NCBI GenBank assembly: GCA_016169955.1
Contig: JABJUM010000046.1
Coordinates: forward strand, 186,001 to 250,000
Source of the DNA: Phytophthora vignae f. sp. vignae
Taxonomy: Eukaryota > Oomycota > Peronosporomycetes > Peronosporales > Peronosporaceae
Length of the DNA stretch: 64,000 nt
Direction of reading: 5' to 3'
The notes under the pieces are model-generated. The model searched no databases. It was not told the DNA's origin and saw only the letters and a list, made by a program, of their open reading frames with translations. A program made the translations under genes and the position numbers. This document shows, in pieces, positions 38,165-49,071 of the stretch. Each line of letters begins with the position of its first letter. Position 1 is the stretch's first letter.

Positions 38165-39498
38165 AGCTACAGCAAGCGACACATGTGGCTACCTGGACAC
38201 CTAATCGGCGGGTGACTCACCGAGCTTCAGGCGGGCGAGGCTTAGCCCCAGCTAAAATTGTAACTTTCCAAAACCGGGTACCTTTCTATCAGAAATAGGG
38301 TACTGATTAACCTAAACAACTACATATAAAAGCTAGAATTGCTACATGTATTACTCTGCAGCTCAGCGGTTGTTTGCTGAGTTTCACACTAAAACCTAAG
38401 GTTACCACTAAAAGATATGATGATTCATCAATGATGAATCATCATATTTTATAGTGGTAACCTTATCTTTAGTCCGCTGAAGCATACTTTATCGCTGGGC
38501 AACGCTTGTCAATATCTCGTGCCATCATGTCTGCCAGCGTAAAGCTGTACGTCTGAATCTTCTCTCTATATATATAGAGCTATAGTTCAATAGCTGAGGA
38601 CACCGACGGGCGAGACTACGAGCCGGTGCTGGGCGAGCCTGCTAGCCGCCGACGAGCGAGACTGGGGCCACTGACGGGCGAGACGGTGCTGTGTGTTTAC
38701 GGTGGCTTGTTCAGGGAGTAACTGTGAAGTTATAATTAGGGGGGGGGGGGGGGGCTGGAGCCAGCGGCGAAATGTCCATGCGGTGAACCGCGGTTAACTC
38801 CACCCCTTTGACCGCGGTCCGCGGACCCTGCCGGAAGTGATGGTGACTCTGGGGCCTAGAGTTGGGCTCCGCGCGATTATGGGCTTTGGGATAGATACGG
38901 GGCAGCATTGGTCGTTGCTTGTGTGGACTCGAGACCGACTGCATGTGGATACTTACCGTCTTTGTTGTGGACTTTTAATATTTTCTCCTTCCAAAACCTA
39001 GATAAAACGGTTTGGTCATTTGGGGTAGGGGATTAAACCGGTCATTATTATTATTAATATAACGGAGCTATTATAATAAACGGAATTGTATGAAGGATAA
39101 AAAAGTGAGCGCTTCCAAAACCTGCATAAAAACCGTTTAATCGCTGCGGTTAGGGTGCATCAAACTTGCGATTAAACACCTGATTAAGACCCCATTTCTT
39201 TGGTAAGACCATAATGGCGTCTCACGAAACAATTCCGTTTAGTCGCGTTTGTAGAAATTTATCGTACCACCTGAGCCAGCAACCGAATCAAACTACTTAC
39301 TACAACATTGTATACACCAGCTTGAACAACTTCATTTGGAAATCGATCTCTTTGCAGCTTGTAAGGCTTCATTCTTGTAAACACCACCCTCACCACTATT
39401 TATACGGCATGCTTATATCCGTAAGTTTTCCTACTACTAAACGGGCATATGAGTGAGTTGAAACCAGCTACTAACGTGTTCCTGAAGCCCAAGACACC
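38165..39498. other. Non-coding stretch with a long palindrome and poly-G
   Basis: No gene is supported. It holds the palindrome at 38,397-38,465, a 16-base G run at 38,739-38,754, and three dispersed TTCCAAAACC motifs (near 38,267, 38,990 and 39,115) that look like debris of a repeat family. An 80-codon frame at 39,214-39,456 lacks any domain. Confidence 0.5.
38397..38465. repeat. 69-bp near-perfect palindrome
   Basis: Arms of 34 bp meet with a single central base. The left starts TAAGGTTACCACTA and runs to GATTCATCA; the right is its complement with about three mismatches. Short flanking similarity (ACTAAA / TTTAGT and CAGCGG / CCGCTG) extends the inverted structure a little, as in small foldback MITEs. 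Confidence 0.85.
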
Positions 39499-40781
39499 AT
39501 GACTACGACAACCGGCAAACGCGCCCGCTCATCTAGCTCGAAATCACTCGTCAAACCGGGGCAGCTCTCTCTCAACAAGTCAAAACGCGTGAAGAAGTGT
39601 GCGGCGCCGACGCCCGCCTCGAAAAGAAGCCACCCCTCGACACCTGAAGACCCGCTGGCGCCTGATTCTAGCTGTCTCGTATTCAGGACGGGTACAATGC
39701 AAGCCAGCAAGCTGTCCGACTTCCGGTTTGTTGCAGAGGACCAGGGAGTGGACCACGGAGTCGCGGTCGGAGGCGTTACCGCTCCCGACATGGTTGTGAC
39801 CACGACTTTGGATTTTACGAGGGCGGAATACGACCAGTGACAGAGTTTGCCCACACCTGACGCGCTGGTCGCAGATGTTGGTGACGCGGATTCGGATGGG
39901 AGTTTGTCGTCGGCGCCGCCGGAGTCACCGCAAACCCATTTGTCGCGTGTGCAGTCCATGCGGAACGCAAGGTTCACGCAGCACCTTGACGTAAGTGTCG
40001 ACTCTGACTTCTCCTTCTCGCAGTCGTCGTTCGCGTCCTTCATGAACGGGGTCGTCTTCGCCGGCCAGATCCTCCAGTTCGAGCGCGTCCGTTGGCGCGT
40101 CCTCCGCTAGCTCACCTGGCTTCGAAGTGGTGGAGACGGCGGGGATTCCATCACGTCCACATGTCTGGAAATCCGTCGAGTGGCCGTCCGGCGTGCGGAG
40201 GCTGTACGAGCTCGACAACCCCAGCCATTGGCGCTTACCTTCCGTGGCTGCGGGACGAAGTTGCGAGTGCAAGACTGCTTGCACCGCTGCCTCCTGCAGC
40301 AACGCTAGCAGCAGCCGTTTCTGCTGTCAATTCAACTGCTCGTTCGCCAGCTTTTGCGGTAACGTGTTACGTGAGAGCAAGCACATCGAGATATGCAAAA
40401 GCGCACTCAAGGGGGGGGCTTGTGGCAACCCGGGCCATTCCAGGAGGAAACATCATCGGGCAGTACTTCGGACGGCTCGAGCTTTTTGGTCCGCCTTGCG
40501 CCAACGGGCTACGCAACAATGGGTATCGGGTGCATCTAAAAACACTATCGACAAGCGGCAAGCATCTCGGCATAGATGCCAGCGAAGGCGGAGGGCTGTT
40601 CCGATTCGCCAACCACTCCTGCAATCCATTTGCTCGCTTTTACGAAGTTTCAAACTGGACGTCACCTCGCGGTCGCCGTTGTCACGGTACGAGGAGATCA
40701 CCGTATCGTACGGAGACGCTCTGTCGTTCATATGCAGATGCGGGTGGAAAGGTTGCCAGCACTGAGATATCCAGCACTTGA
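39499..40781 (+). pseudogene. SET-domain methyltransferase-like pseudogene
   Basis: Starting at MTTTTGKRARSSSSKS, the plus strand carries a basic Ser-rich N-terminus with an in-frame TGA at 39,838. The pieces then alternate between frames: cysteine-rich pre-SET (CECKTACTAASCSN; FCGNVLRESKHIE), SET core (IPGGNIIGQYFGRLE; GLFRFANHSCNPFARF) and the end EEITVSYGD with post-SET CRCGWKGCQH. A frame change falls at an 8-G run near 40,408 and another near 40,665. The NHSCNP motif and EEITVSYGD are typical of histone-lysine methyltransferases. It cannot make a full protein as read. Confidence 0.75.
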
Positions 40782-40975
40782 GCGATCCATGATGCAGCTA
40801 TTTCAAGGTCGTTGAGTCGACAAGCGTGTTCACCTTTTTAGAGTTGACTATACACCCAATCTTCACCATGGTACCACTTTAACAAGGTTTACTAGTCTTG
40901 TTTCGTGAGCCAGCTCTAGCGTTGTGTTCATTTTTCATTCTTCGACGAAGTCCTCAGACCACACCAAGAACTGTC

Positions 40976-42207
40976 ATGGTGGTAAGTGAGGCGGTTTTGA
41001 CGTTGCCAAAGCTACCGAGGTCTTCTTAATTATATGTGTGCTTTCCAGCGCGGGCGGCGAGCAGGCTACAACAACTACTCCATTTCCGAGCAGCTACTCC
41101 TGTGCGGGATCCTTGAAACTGCTCTGCCGCTGGGAAGGAACCACTGGGAGTAAGTCGCTATCCGGTACAATGCACGCCGGGGTAGAGGATCCATGGAAAG
41201 AGACTACGAGTCGTTGCGTCGGAAGTTCAAGCAACTACACAGCAAACCGAAGCCAACGGGCCAAGGAGAGGTGAAGCCGGCCATGAAACCTGTGATGTGG
41301 GCGAAGGAGGTCCAGGTCTCCGTTGAGGCCAAGGCTGGTGCTCACACTCATTTGATGGAGGTGATGCCCGCTTGGCCCTTGCCGTGGACCACCTCCACCC
41401 AGCTCGGGTGATAACGAGGCATCAGGGTCCATGATGGCTGCTAGATTGAGTGCCTGTACGCCCAACGAGTTTCCCATGGCAGACGCCGTGCGTGAGCCTG
41501 CCAGCTATGAAACCGACCCAAGCTTTAATGACGACCAGGACGCTATTAGTCAGTCTGCGCAGCGAACGGAGCGAACGGATCACTTACCACCTGTTACTGG
41601 AGCCATCATCACTAGTTCGGGCACCTTTGACGCTACGCTAGCAGCGGCCATGGACTTTTTGGACGGCGAAGGTGAAGAGGACGATCAGGATAACAACTCC
41701 GAAGTCGGCGGAGACGAGGTGCCGGCCTCAGAGCCGTCTAGCCGTCGATCGTCTACCGACACGGCAAGTGACCCACACCAGCGTGATGACGTCGTGGCTT
41801 CGGATAGTGCCTCGACACCAACGACGGGCGCAGCGGTATCTCCAATGCCGACGCCATCTCCGGCAACCACTCCACAGCCAACCACACGACGGCGCCTGCG
41901 CAACACTCCAAGAAGTACTCTGCCAATAGCGACAATACTCAAAGGAGAGCAATTGTTTCGTGATCCGTCACGAGCGGTTGCAGACGGGAGAGAGAAACCT
42001 CGCCACTCTCGGCTTTCGAGTGTCAGCAACCGTCTCGGCGGGCAAGACCTGGGTGTGGTTTGTGACAATGACGCTGTGCTCAACAAGCGGCCGGCCGTCG
42101 AGTCCAGCGACCCGCGTCCTGACGCCGATGTTGTGTCCCGGCGTCCGAGTTCTGCGGTTATGATCGAGCGTGAGTTCTCATCGGCGGCTACGGAAGACAC
42201 TCCATGA
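40976..42207 (+). pseudogene. DUF6818-like gene, pseudogenised
   Basis: A two-codon first exon (40,976-40,981) with donor GTAAGT joins an acceptor at 41,048, giving RGRRAGYNNYSISEQLLL and LPLGRNHWE. A TAA then interrupts (41,153), after which VAIRYNARR, SLRRKFKQLHSKPKPTG and later VSNRLGGQDL continue, with a frame change near 41,345-41,430. This SLRRKFK..KPTG and SNRLGG pattern is that of a large Myb/SANT-like oomycete family (DUF6818) often found among repeats. The 3' end runs directly into Gypsy-2. Family name is from memory of the motif order. Confidence 0.6.
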
Positions 42208-42430
42208 CCAGTTCGACGTCGTGGCCGTCGTAAACCACGACGCCCTCGTGCACTATCGGAGGACTCAGTCGAGCCTGAGTCCGAGGAGATCTCAGTCCTG
42301 ATGGGGAACAACGCGGAGACGCCTCCACGTGTACGCTACGTCGTAGTCACACGCCCTCCGCACGACGCAGCCGAGATCACACGGCTGCCTGGACTCTCGT
42401 GGAAATACTTTCTGCGTGACTTGAAGAAGG

Positions 42431-44104
42431 GTGAGATCGAGCAAGTGTGTATGGCTCGTTGCTGACGATGCTGCGTCCATCGCAACCGCCGAGACCGATG
42501 TCTCGGACCACGCGTCCGATGCGAGGACACGCCCGAAAGGAGCTGACCCGAAGACCGCCCGTGAAGCACGATACGCGGCTCAGTCGTTGCCGGCACTCGA
42601 AGCCGCCGGTAACCCAGTCGCTCCACTGGTCCGTGAATTCATCGACATCTTCCCTGACAAGGTGCCTGCCGTCCTTCCACCAGACCGCGGAGCTCGACAC
42701 GAGATTGATCTCGTGCCTGGCGCGAAGTACAGCGTGACGAGACAGTGGCCACTCCCCCGTGATCAAGTCGAAGCGATCGACGCTTTCTTCGAGGGTCGCC
42801 GACAAGCCGGCCACGTCCGTGAGGGTCTCTCCCCTCACTCCAGTCCGACGTGAAAGAAAGCAACCGGCGGATGGCGGATCGTCCACGCCTTCAACAAGCT
42901 CAACGATGCCACCATCCCAGCACAGACGCCGATTCCGAGGAAAGACATGGTGCTAGCCACCATGTCCGGCAGCACCAAGTACAGTGCGATCGATCTGATG
43001 GACGGCTTCTATCAGATCTTGATGCGGGAAGCTGACGTGCCGTTGACTGCGGTCAGCACGCCCAGTGGAATGCTTTGGGAATGGCTTGTGATGCTGCAGG
43101 GGCTCAAGAACGCCCCTGCTACCTTCAACCGCATGGTGTCGAACTTACCCCGGCCGTTCCGAGACTTCGCGCCCAGCTACTTCAACGACATCTTCATTCA
43201 CAGCCGTGCCGAGCGCGGCATGACGGACGTCGAGGTTCATCTGCAACACCTGCGGCAGGTGTTTGAAGTGATGAGAGAGAACAAGCTGTACGCCAGCTTG
43301 AAGAAGTGCATTTTCTGCGCTCCCGAGATCCCCGTGCTCGGGAGCTACGTCAGCAGGGAAGGTGTCCGTGCTGATCCCGAGAAGATTGAAGCCATCTGCG
43401 CTTGGCCCGTGCCTCAGGATCAGAAGCAGCTCCGACAGTGGTTGGGGCTCGCGACGTATCTCCGCCACTATTCGAAGAATTTCGCGCTGACCATCCAACC
43501 GCTGTATCAGCTCCTCAAGGCAGACACCACGTGGTCGTGGCGCCCCGAGCACCAAGCAGCCTTCGACGCGGTGAAGCCGAGCTTGTCAAACGCGCCCGTC
43601 CTGATGCTTTCAAACCACTCGAAGCCCTTCGATGTTGTGTGCGATGCGAGTGACTTCGCGACCGGCTGCGCCTTGATGCAGTTTGACGACGAGGGACGCG
43701 AACGCGTGGTGAGTTACCAGTCGCGTCAGCTGAAGCAGGCGGAACGGAATTATCCGGTCCATGACAAAAAGCTGCTCGTCATGCGCTATGCGCTCATCAA
43801 GTTCCGCGTGTACCTCCTAGGGAAGACTTTCGCGATCTACACAGATCACGCGTCGCTGAGGACAGCAACGATGAGTCCCCATTTGTCCCAGCGCATGGCA
43901 CGCTGGCTGTCTCTGTTCTCCGAGTACAACTTCGTCGTACACTACAAGCCAGGCAAGACGAACATCCTCGCCGACGCGCTATCGCGTCGGCCAGACTACG
44001 TGCAGTCGGGTCGCCACGCGATTGGCGACGAGGATGACGGTGAGTGTGTTGTGTGCGTCGCTGAGGGAGTGAAGTTGCAGCGACCAGCCCACTCCGCGGC
44101 CTGA
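42431..44104 (+). pseudogene. Gypsy-2 reverse transcriptase/RNase H, inactive
   Basis: The same frame is open on both sides of TGA 42,851-42,853. It aligns along its length with Gypsy-1 pol: GGWRIVHAFNKLND, YSAIDLMDGFYQILMREAD and KCIFCAPEIPVLG. RNase H motifs DASDFATG and YTDHASLRT remain. The RT active site reads SYFNDIF instead of YFDD, so one catalytic Asp is Asn and polymerase activity should be lost. The stop plus this change show long decay. Confidence 0.88.
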
Positions 44105-44228
44105 TCTCGGCTACGTACGACTCTGATGCAGAGTGCTCCGAGATGATGAAGTACCTGCGAGATCCGTCGGACACGGCGCGGCGCCGACTGTCTTCGCGTA
44201 GCCGCGCCCATTCGATCGCTACACCCTG

Positions 44229-45833
44229 GATGGCATTCTGCTGACATATTGCATCGACCGCTCGGACCCTCCGCGTATTGTCGTCCCGCTGGACGACGAT
44301 CTTCGTGCTCGTTTGATACACGAGTTCCACGATACTCCGAGTGGTGGCCACCTGGGACGCGAGAAAACGTTCGCGTCGCTGTCTCGCGACTTCTACTGGC
44401 CGCATATGTACAAGTGGGTACGGAAGTGGGTACGCGCCTGTGAAGCGTGCCAACGTGTCAATCCGTCTCGGTCGAAGCAAGCGCCGCTTCGACCGCTTCC
44501 GGTTGCAGAGCCGTGGTCTTCGGTGAGTATGGACTTCGTCTTTAGGCTGCCTCGCGATGCTCAAGGCCGCACTGGTGTTCTCGTCTTTGTTGACCGCTTC
44601 AGCAAGATGGTTCATCTTGCTCCAGTCGCCGTCTCGGTCACCGCAGCACCGTCCGCGGCGCTCTTCCTTGACACCGTGTATCGGCACCATGGTCTACCGA
44701 CCTCGATCGTCTCTGATCGAGATCCGAGATTTACCGCTGCCTTCTGGACGGAGCTCTTCAAAACGTTGGGGACGCGGTTGAAGATGTTCACCGCGTCACA
44801 TCCAGAGACGGACGGTCAAACCGAACGTGCGAACAGGGTAGTCGAAGACGTGTTGAAGAGTTTCGCCATGTCTTTCAAGTCATGGAGCTCCTTCCTACCC
44901 TTGGTCGAGTTCGCCATCAACAACGCGGAACACGCGTCGACGGGGCTTACACCCTTCTACATCAATTGCGGTCACCATCCCCGTGTACCAGCGCTCCTTG
45001 GGTTGGAGCACTCGATGGGCCTGAGTGAGGTCAGTGGCGACGTCGACTTGGCCAACAGTGATGCTCCCAACGGCGCCGAGGTCGCTGGTTCTACTGGTCG
45101 TGAGAGTGCTCACGACGCGGACTCTACGCTGGTGAATGGAGTCACCACGCGACATGGAGCCCGAGATGCAGCACGAGGAATGCGCACGCGCGCCGCCACG
45201 AGGGCGACACCAGAGCGACCAACTGAGACCACCGCACGTAGGTCGCGTGCGCGTGTCGCCACGAGGGCGACACCTTCAGACATCACCACTTGGACCGGTC
45301 GGACGCTGATCAACCCGAGTCAGCGTCGTCGTGCAATCGAGTATCAAGAGACGACGGGCGCGGCTGACGCCGCCGCGCCACCTCCAGCGAACTTCGACCC
45401 CAACCCGGAGCCGCCGTCGAGTGACACTGCGGCGGTCAACGACTTCCTTAATCTACGCCAGTCAGTTATACGCTATGTTCGGGATGCAATCGCAATGGCT
45501 GTCGACTACCAGAAGGAGAATGCAGATCGTCGCGGTCGCAAGAAGATGGAGAAGTTTGCCGTGGGCGACCGTGTATTACTGTCCACGGCCGGCATCCAAC
45601 CTACTTTGGTGACAAACTTGGGCGCGAACAAGCTCGCGCCACGATTTATTGGGCCATTCAAGGTACTAAAGGTTTTGGGTGATGCCTACACACTACAACT
45701 ACCGACAGCGCTACGACTACACCCTACCTTCTACGTTGGCCGGCTGCGGCGCTACTACCCTGCGACTACCCCGAGCGATGACCTCGCGTCGCCGCGTGCG
45801 GCTCCGTGGTACTCCCGATGCCGACGCTCTTGA
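44229..45833 (+). pseudogene. Gypsy-2 integrase
   Basis: A 506-codon frame from 44,313 (readable from about 44,229) keeps the zinc region GGHLGREK...ACEACQRVN and the DDE residues in MDFVFRLPRD, IVSDRDPRFT and DGQTERANRVVEDV. A low-complexity insert (residues 240-360) contains a direct duplication of the coding for ATRATP. The C-terminal GRLRRYY part matches Gypsy-1 GRLKPYR. It lacks a proper start and is cut off from RT by a stop, so it is a remnant even though its catalytic triad survives. Confidence 0.85.
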
Positions 45834-46698
45834 TTCTCGCGCTCCGGCACTTCCAGACGACGCGCCATCCGATCCAGACGCTGCGCGATCGCAGCATCCT
45901 GTCCACGATTTTTCATTTGAGCGGGACGGTCCCGCTCCTCTCGTCGATGGTGCTGGTAATATTCGTCACGTGGTCGAGGCCATTCTCCAGCACGACGATA
46001 CCCATGCTGCTCCTCGTTCCGGCAGTCGGGGTCGCGGTGGTCGCCACCGCGACGACGCTGTACCCAGTCACCACCAGTATCTCGTTCGCTGAGTTGGTCC
46101 CATGCCGGATAGCTGGGAGCATTCTTGCCGACGTTCCGGACTGCGTGGCGGCGTACGAGGCAAGCCTTGGAGAGGGGGCAAGTCCTCCGGACGGCGCAGC
46201 GCCACGCCGCGCCTAGACGCATAAAGCGAAGCTTCGAATCTTCTTATTAGTCGGCGCTCGGACTCGGCGAGCGGATACTCTTCAACCTGGCGCTGCCACT
46301 CTTCTGCACTCGGTCGCGGGAGATGGAACCCGCGAATCGTATCCAACCTTGAAGTGTACGAAGCAAGATTTGCGGTCGGCGTCGTACGACGTCTCACAGA
46401 TCTCGAGAGCCAGAGCGCTGACGGACAAGCGCGAGTGCGTGGCCTCGCGCTGCTTCAGTCTCTGCGTGAAGACTTCCACCCCCTCGATGTTCCAGCGCTC
46501 TACGAAGGAGGTCCACGATCGGTCCATGGACCGATGGGTCACGGTGCCACTCGCCGCGACAGGTTTACTGCGAGTTGATCTCCATCGGTTGAACAGCGCG
46601 ATCATCTCGTCCGCGCTCCGGTCGCCTTGCACGGCGCTGCAGTCGTGCAGCGCCCACCGCTCCAGCGTCTCTTCGTACGTGAGGTCTTCAGTGTCCAT
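45755..46698 (-). pseudogene. Antisense reading frame of Gypsy-2
   Basis: ATG 46698, only 77 bp inside the 3' LTR, opens MDTEDLTYEETLERWALHD on the strand opposite to pol. It has SWTSFVERWN, comparable in place and pattern to WNAFVENFN in the Gypsy-1 aORF, then charged helices. The frame ends at 46,282. Coding character continues in overlapping frames: PSAEEWQRQVEEYPLAESE at 46,068-46,397, then a coiled-coil-like IAQRLDRMARRLEV to 45,755. The last part lies opposite the chromodomain, as in Gypsy-1. Two frame changes show decay. No known domain. Confidence 0.5.
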
Positions 46699-46774
46699 CG
46701 CAGCTCATATTCTCGACTGACGAAGATCCAAGCTTCGTCTTCGCTGCGTGTTTCTCACCCTGAATGGGGAATGG

Positions 46775-46975
46775 TGTGACAGGCCTCTGTCACACGGTTG
46801 CCACCACGTGTGCACGGTGGCCAATCAGAGCTTAGCTTACACCCGTTGGATGGGAAGGTCTCGAGTCTCGAGACCGTCTCGAAACTGCATGTCTACATCG
46901 ATCAATCAGAGTTTCTTTTACTACTTCCTCGCGGTTACAGTGTATGTCAGTAACGGGGTCTGTTAGCCCGTTACA
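46775..46975 (+). repeat. Gypsy-2 3' LTR
   Basis: The LTR begins TGTGACAGGC after the purine run GAATGGGGAATGG and ends CCCGTTACA, the same terminus as Gypsy-1. At 201 bp it is less than half the Gypsy-1 length. Its partner is missing, so the exact start rests on the polypurine tract and the TG...CA rule. It too holds hairpins, e.g. GTGTGACA-6 nt-TGTCACAC. Confidence 0.7.
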
Positions 46976-47491
46976 CGTTGACGCCTGACCGGACTGCTCG
47001 TACGACCCCATGCCGTTTTCTTCCGCCGTTGATGGAGGCGATGTCACCACCTTCCACTGGTACACGCACGTCGCACATCAGAAGCGCTCCGAAAGTTTTC
47101 TAGCGTCGTAGACGTCGTTGCTGCAGATGTGGTGGACACCACGTCCGCAAACCACACGCAGTTAGCTCGGCACACGAGCAATCAGGGCTGGCACACTTCA
47201 TAGGGTTGTTGACTTGTCGAGGTGAGCTGGTAGTGAGGTTTACTTCAGTTCTGGAAAATTGTAGAATGAGCAATGAGCCATCCATCGCCGATGGGTCTTT
47301 GCGGCTCGATCTGCTATGGAATCTAGGGTGTAATGCCTGCAGGCTAGTGCCCGGAAAATACCATACTATATTTTATTTCCTGGACCAAGATCACAATAAT
47401 AAATAACGCAATAGCAGCAAGAACAATAGATAATCATTGCAAAATACTCAATGTATTGCAAGACCTTACATCGCTCTCCGCAAATGTAGGA
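46976..47491. other. Non-coding spacer
   Basis: No gene or clear repeat is seen between the Gypsy-2 LTR and the hAT fragment. The part right of 47,300 is AT-rich and could be the 3' flank of the hAT element; no inverted terminus was found. Confidence 0.4.
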
Positions 47492-48610
47492 TCACTTACG
47501 AGGAGCCCCGCAGTTGGCGATAGACGTCGTTGACCGTGTTGACGTCCCAATAGCGCCTGTTCGCACGTAAAACATCAACATTTCAAAGTTCTCAGGCAAC
47601 AACGACGCCCGCTGTGGCGTGATCACCAACTTGGCTTGAGAAAAGAGGCGCTCGCAGCGGTTGCTCGTAGAGGGAATCCTCTTCAGCAGTTCCGAGTACA
47701 GGGATAGCCCACCCTGCGCTGCGCTCATCTTCTTAGCCTTCAGGACGGCAGCCGCGAAGTTCTTTTTCTTCTGCGCGTAATCATCTTTGTCCCTCTCTTT
47801 GCGCTTACCTCCCACGGCCGCTGGCGCTGTTGAGACCTCGAAATGACGAATGTCCTTGCGCGCATTGGCTGTCAACCGGCCTTCCCCATTAATAACCTGG
47901 ATATTACAAGCAATAACATGTTCGTTAGTAGTGTCCAAAGGCACATGGTTAATACTGAAAATAATAACATACCTTCACAGCAGCCGTCTCGAAGCTGGGA
48001 GAGTACATGATGCTTGCCGTGGGGCCGAGCTTTGGCTTCAGCAGCGGGAAGCGCTCAGCAATAGAATCGAAAAGCACATGCACATCTGCAAGTGACAGAT
48101 CGTCGGACTGGAGTGCCACGGTGACGCTGTCAAAAATCCGTAGGTCCTCGAGAAGGCTCTTGATACGTTCGTGCATTGCCGCCTTGGGGATGAGGTCGAC
48201 GACAGCCTCCACTTGCTTGATATCGTCCTGGATACGAACGTAACGCGCCAACATCTTGAAGGTTGAACCCCAACGGGTCACGTTCGGGCGCAGCGGCGAC
48301 AGCTTCGTCTGGTCCTTCAACGCAGCGCGATTGTTGATGGTGCGCAATGCTTGCATCAGCGCGCTCACTGCGCTCACCTCGTCCGCGTAGTCCTCCAGGT
48401 ACTTGTTCGCCGCCAAGTTAAAGCGGTGAGATGCACATCAACCCGCGGGACCTCGAGGCGTGTCGCAGTTGCTCGGTTGGTGGCGCAATTGTCGCCAATC
48501 AAAAACGCCAAGCTCTCCTGTGATTGGTTGTGTGGTGAGGCGGCGGGACAATTTCCCTCCAGATGTAGAATAGACTTGTTTAAACGTAGAATCACCACGT
48601 CCAGACCCAA
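47492..48610 (-). pseudogene. hAT transposase, C-terminal half
   Basis: The minus strand reads SLAFLIGDNCATNRATATRL, a one-base frameshift at about 48,430, then LAANKYLEDYADEVSAV, VTRWGSTFKML and the C-terminal hAT dimerisation block (LYSELLKRIPSTSNRCERLF, LVITPQRASLLPENF). An intron 47,894-47,962 with GTATGT donor and ATCCAG acceptor separates AAVK from VINGEGRL. The ordered hAT motifs make the family secure. The first half of the protein is absent here but is found at 53,252-54,076 in the same orientation. Confidence 0.82.
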
Positions 48611-48639
48611 GCTCGTAGAGTCCTAGAGTCTCAGAGTCC

Positions 48640-48775
48640 CAGCCGAAAGACCTCGGCTAGGCTGCAATGAAGACTCCGCTGACGCTCCTTGAACTTGGAC
48701 CTGAACCGGATGAGGCGTGTGTGTACCTCCCTTGTGATCCCCTTGAGTAGCTCTTCCTAGGGCTACGCTTTGGGC
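48640..48775 (-). pseudogene. Retroelement-like fragment
   Basis: A short minus-strand stretch reads EELLKGITREVHTRLIRFRS then KFKERQRSLH before a stop, a basic helical text of the kind seen in retroelement Gag regions. It lies just left of the Harbinger-like element and may belong with the fragment at 51,872-52,156 on its other side. Weak evidence. Confidence 0.3.
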
Positions 48776-49071
48776 CCAGTCGGAGGTCAACCACAGCAAC
48801 TTCGTGTCCAGTCCAGATATCCCCCAGTAGAGAACTGTAGTTTCTGGAGCTATTTGAGGGTTACGGAGTTATAATTCGTACTTATATGAATACAAACTGT
48901 AAATCGTAACCTTTAGCTCCAAAATCAATGCTCCAAGGAGTTATTGGGGGTGCCCGTAACTCCAAGGAGCAACCTGTCAGAAACCCTCACGATTTTATAG
49001 CAGTCTACAAGTTGCAGCCTACGTTTCCTCTGGGTTTCCTCTAGCGGATCCTACCTCTCGGCTCTAGTACG

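Larger units (their letters stand above)
42208..46975 (+). mobile_element. Gypsy-2, 5'-truncated and decayed Gypsy element
   Basis: It is a diverged relative of Gypsy-1 in the opposite orientation. The first aligned segment lies near 42,330 (LPGLSWKYFLRDL, matching MSWKRFARDL in Gypsy-1); no gag, protease or 5' LTR is found. RT/RNase H (to 44,104), integrase (to 45,833), chromodomain (about 45,905-46,180), an antisense frame, a polypurine tract (46,761-46,774) and one LTR follow. Lesions include a frameshift near 42,470, TGA at 42,851, a stop at 44,104, a frameshift before the chromodomain, and TGA in place of Trp within it near 46,090. Confidence 0.85.

Noticed and set aside
38711..38944. 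Minus-strand frame next to the poly-G run
   Set aside because: Proline run is only the G tract translated; no other coding sign.
41000..42330. 5' LTR of Gypsy-2
   Set aside because: No stretch matching the 201-bp 3' LTR or its ends could be found; the element is treated as 5'-truncated.
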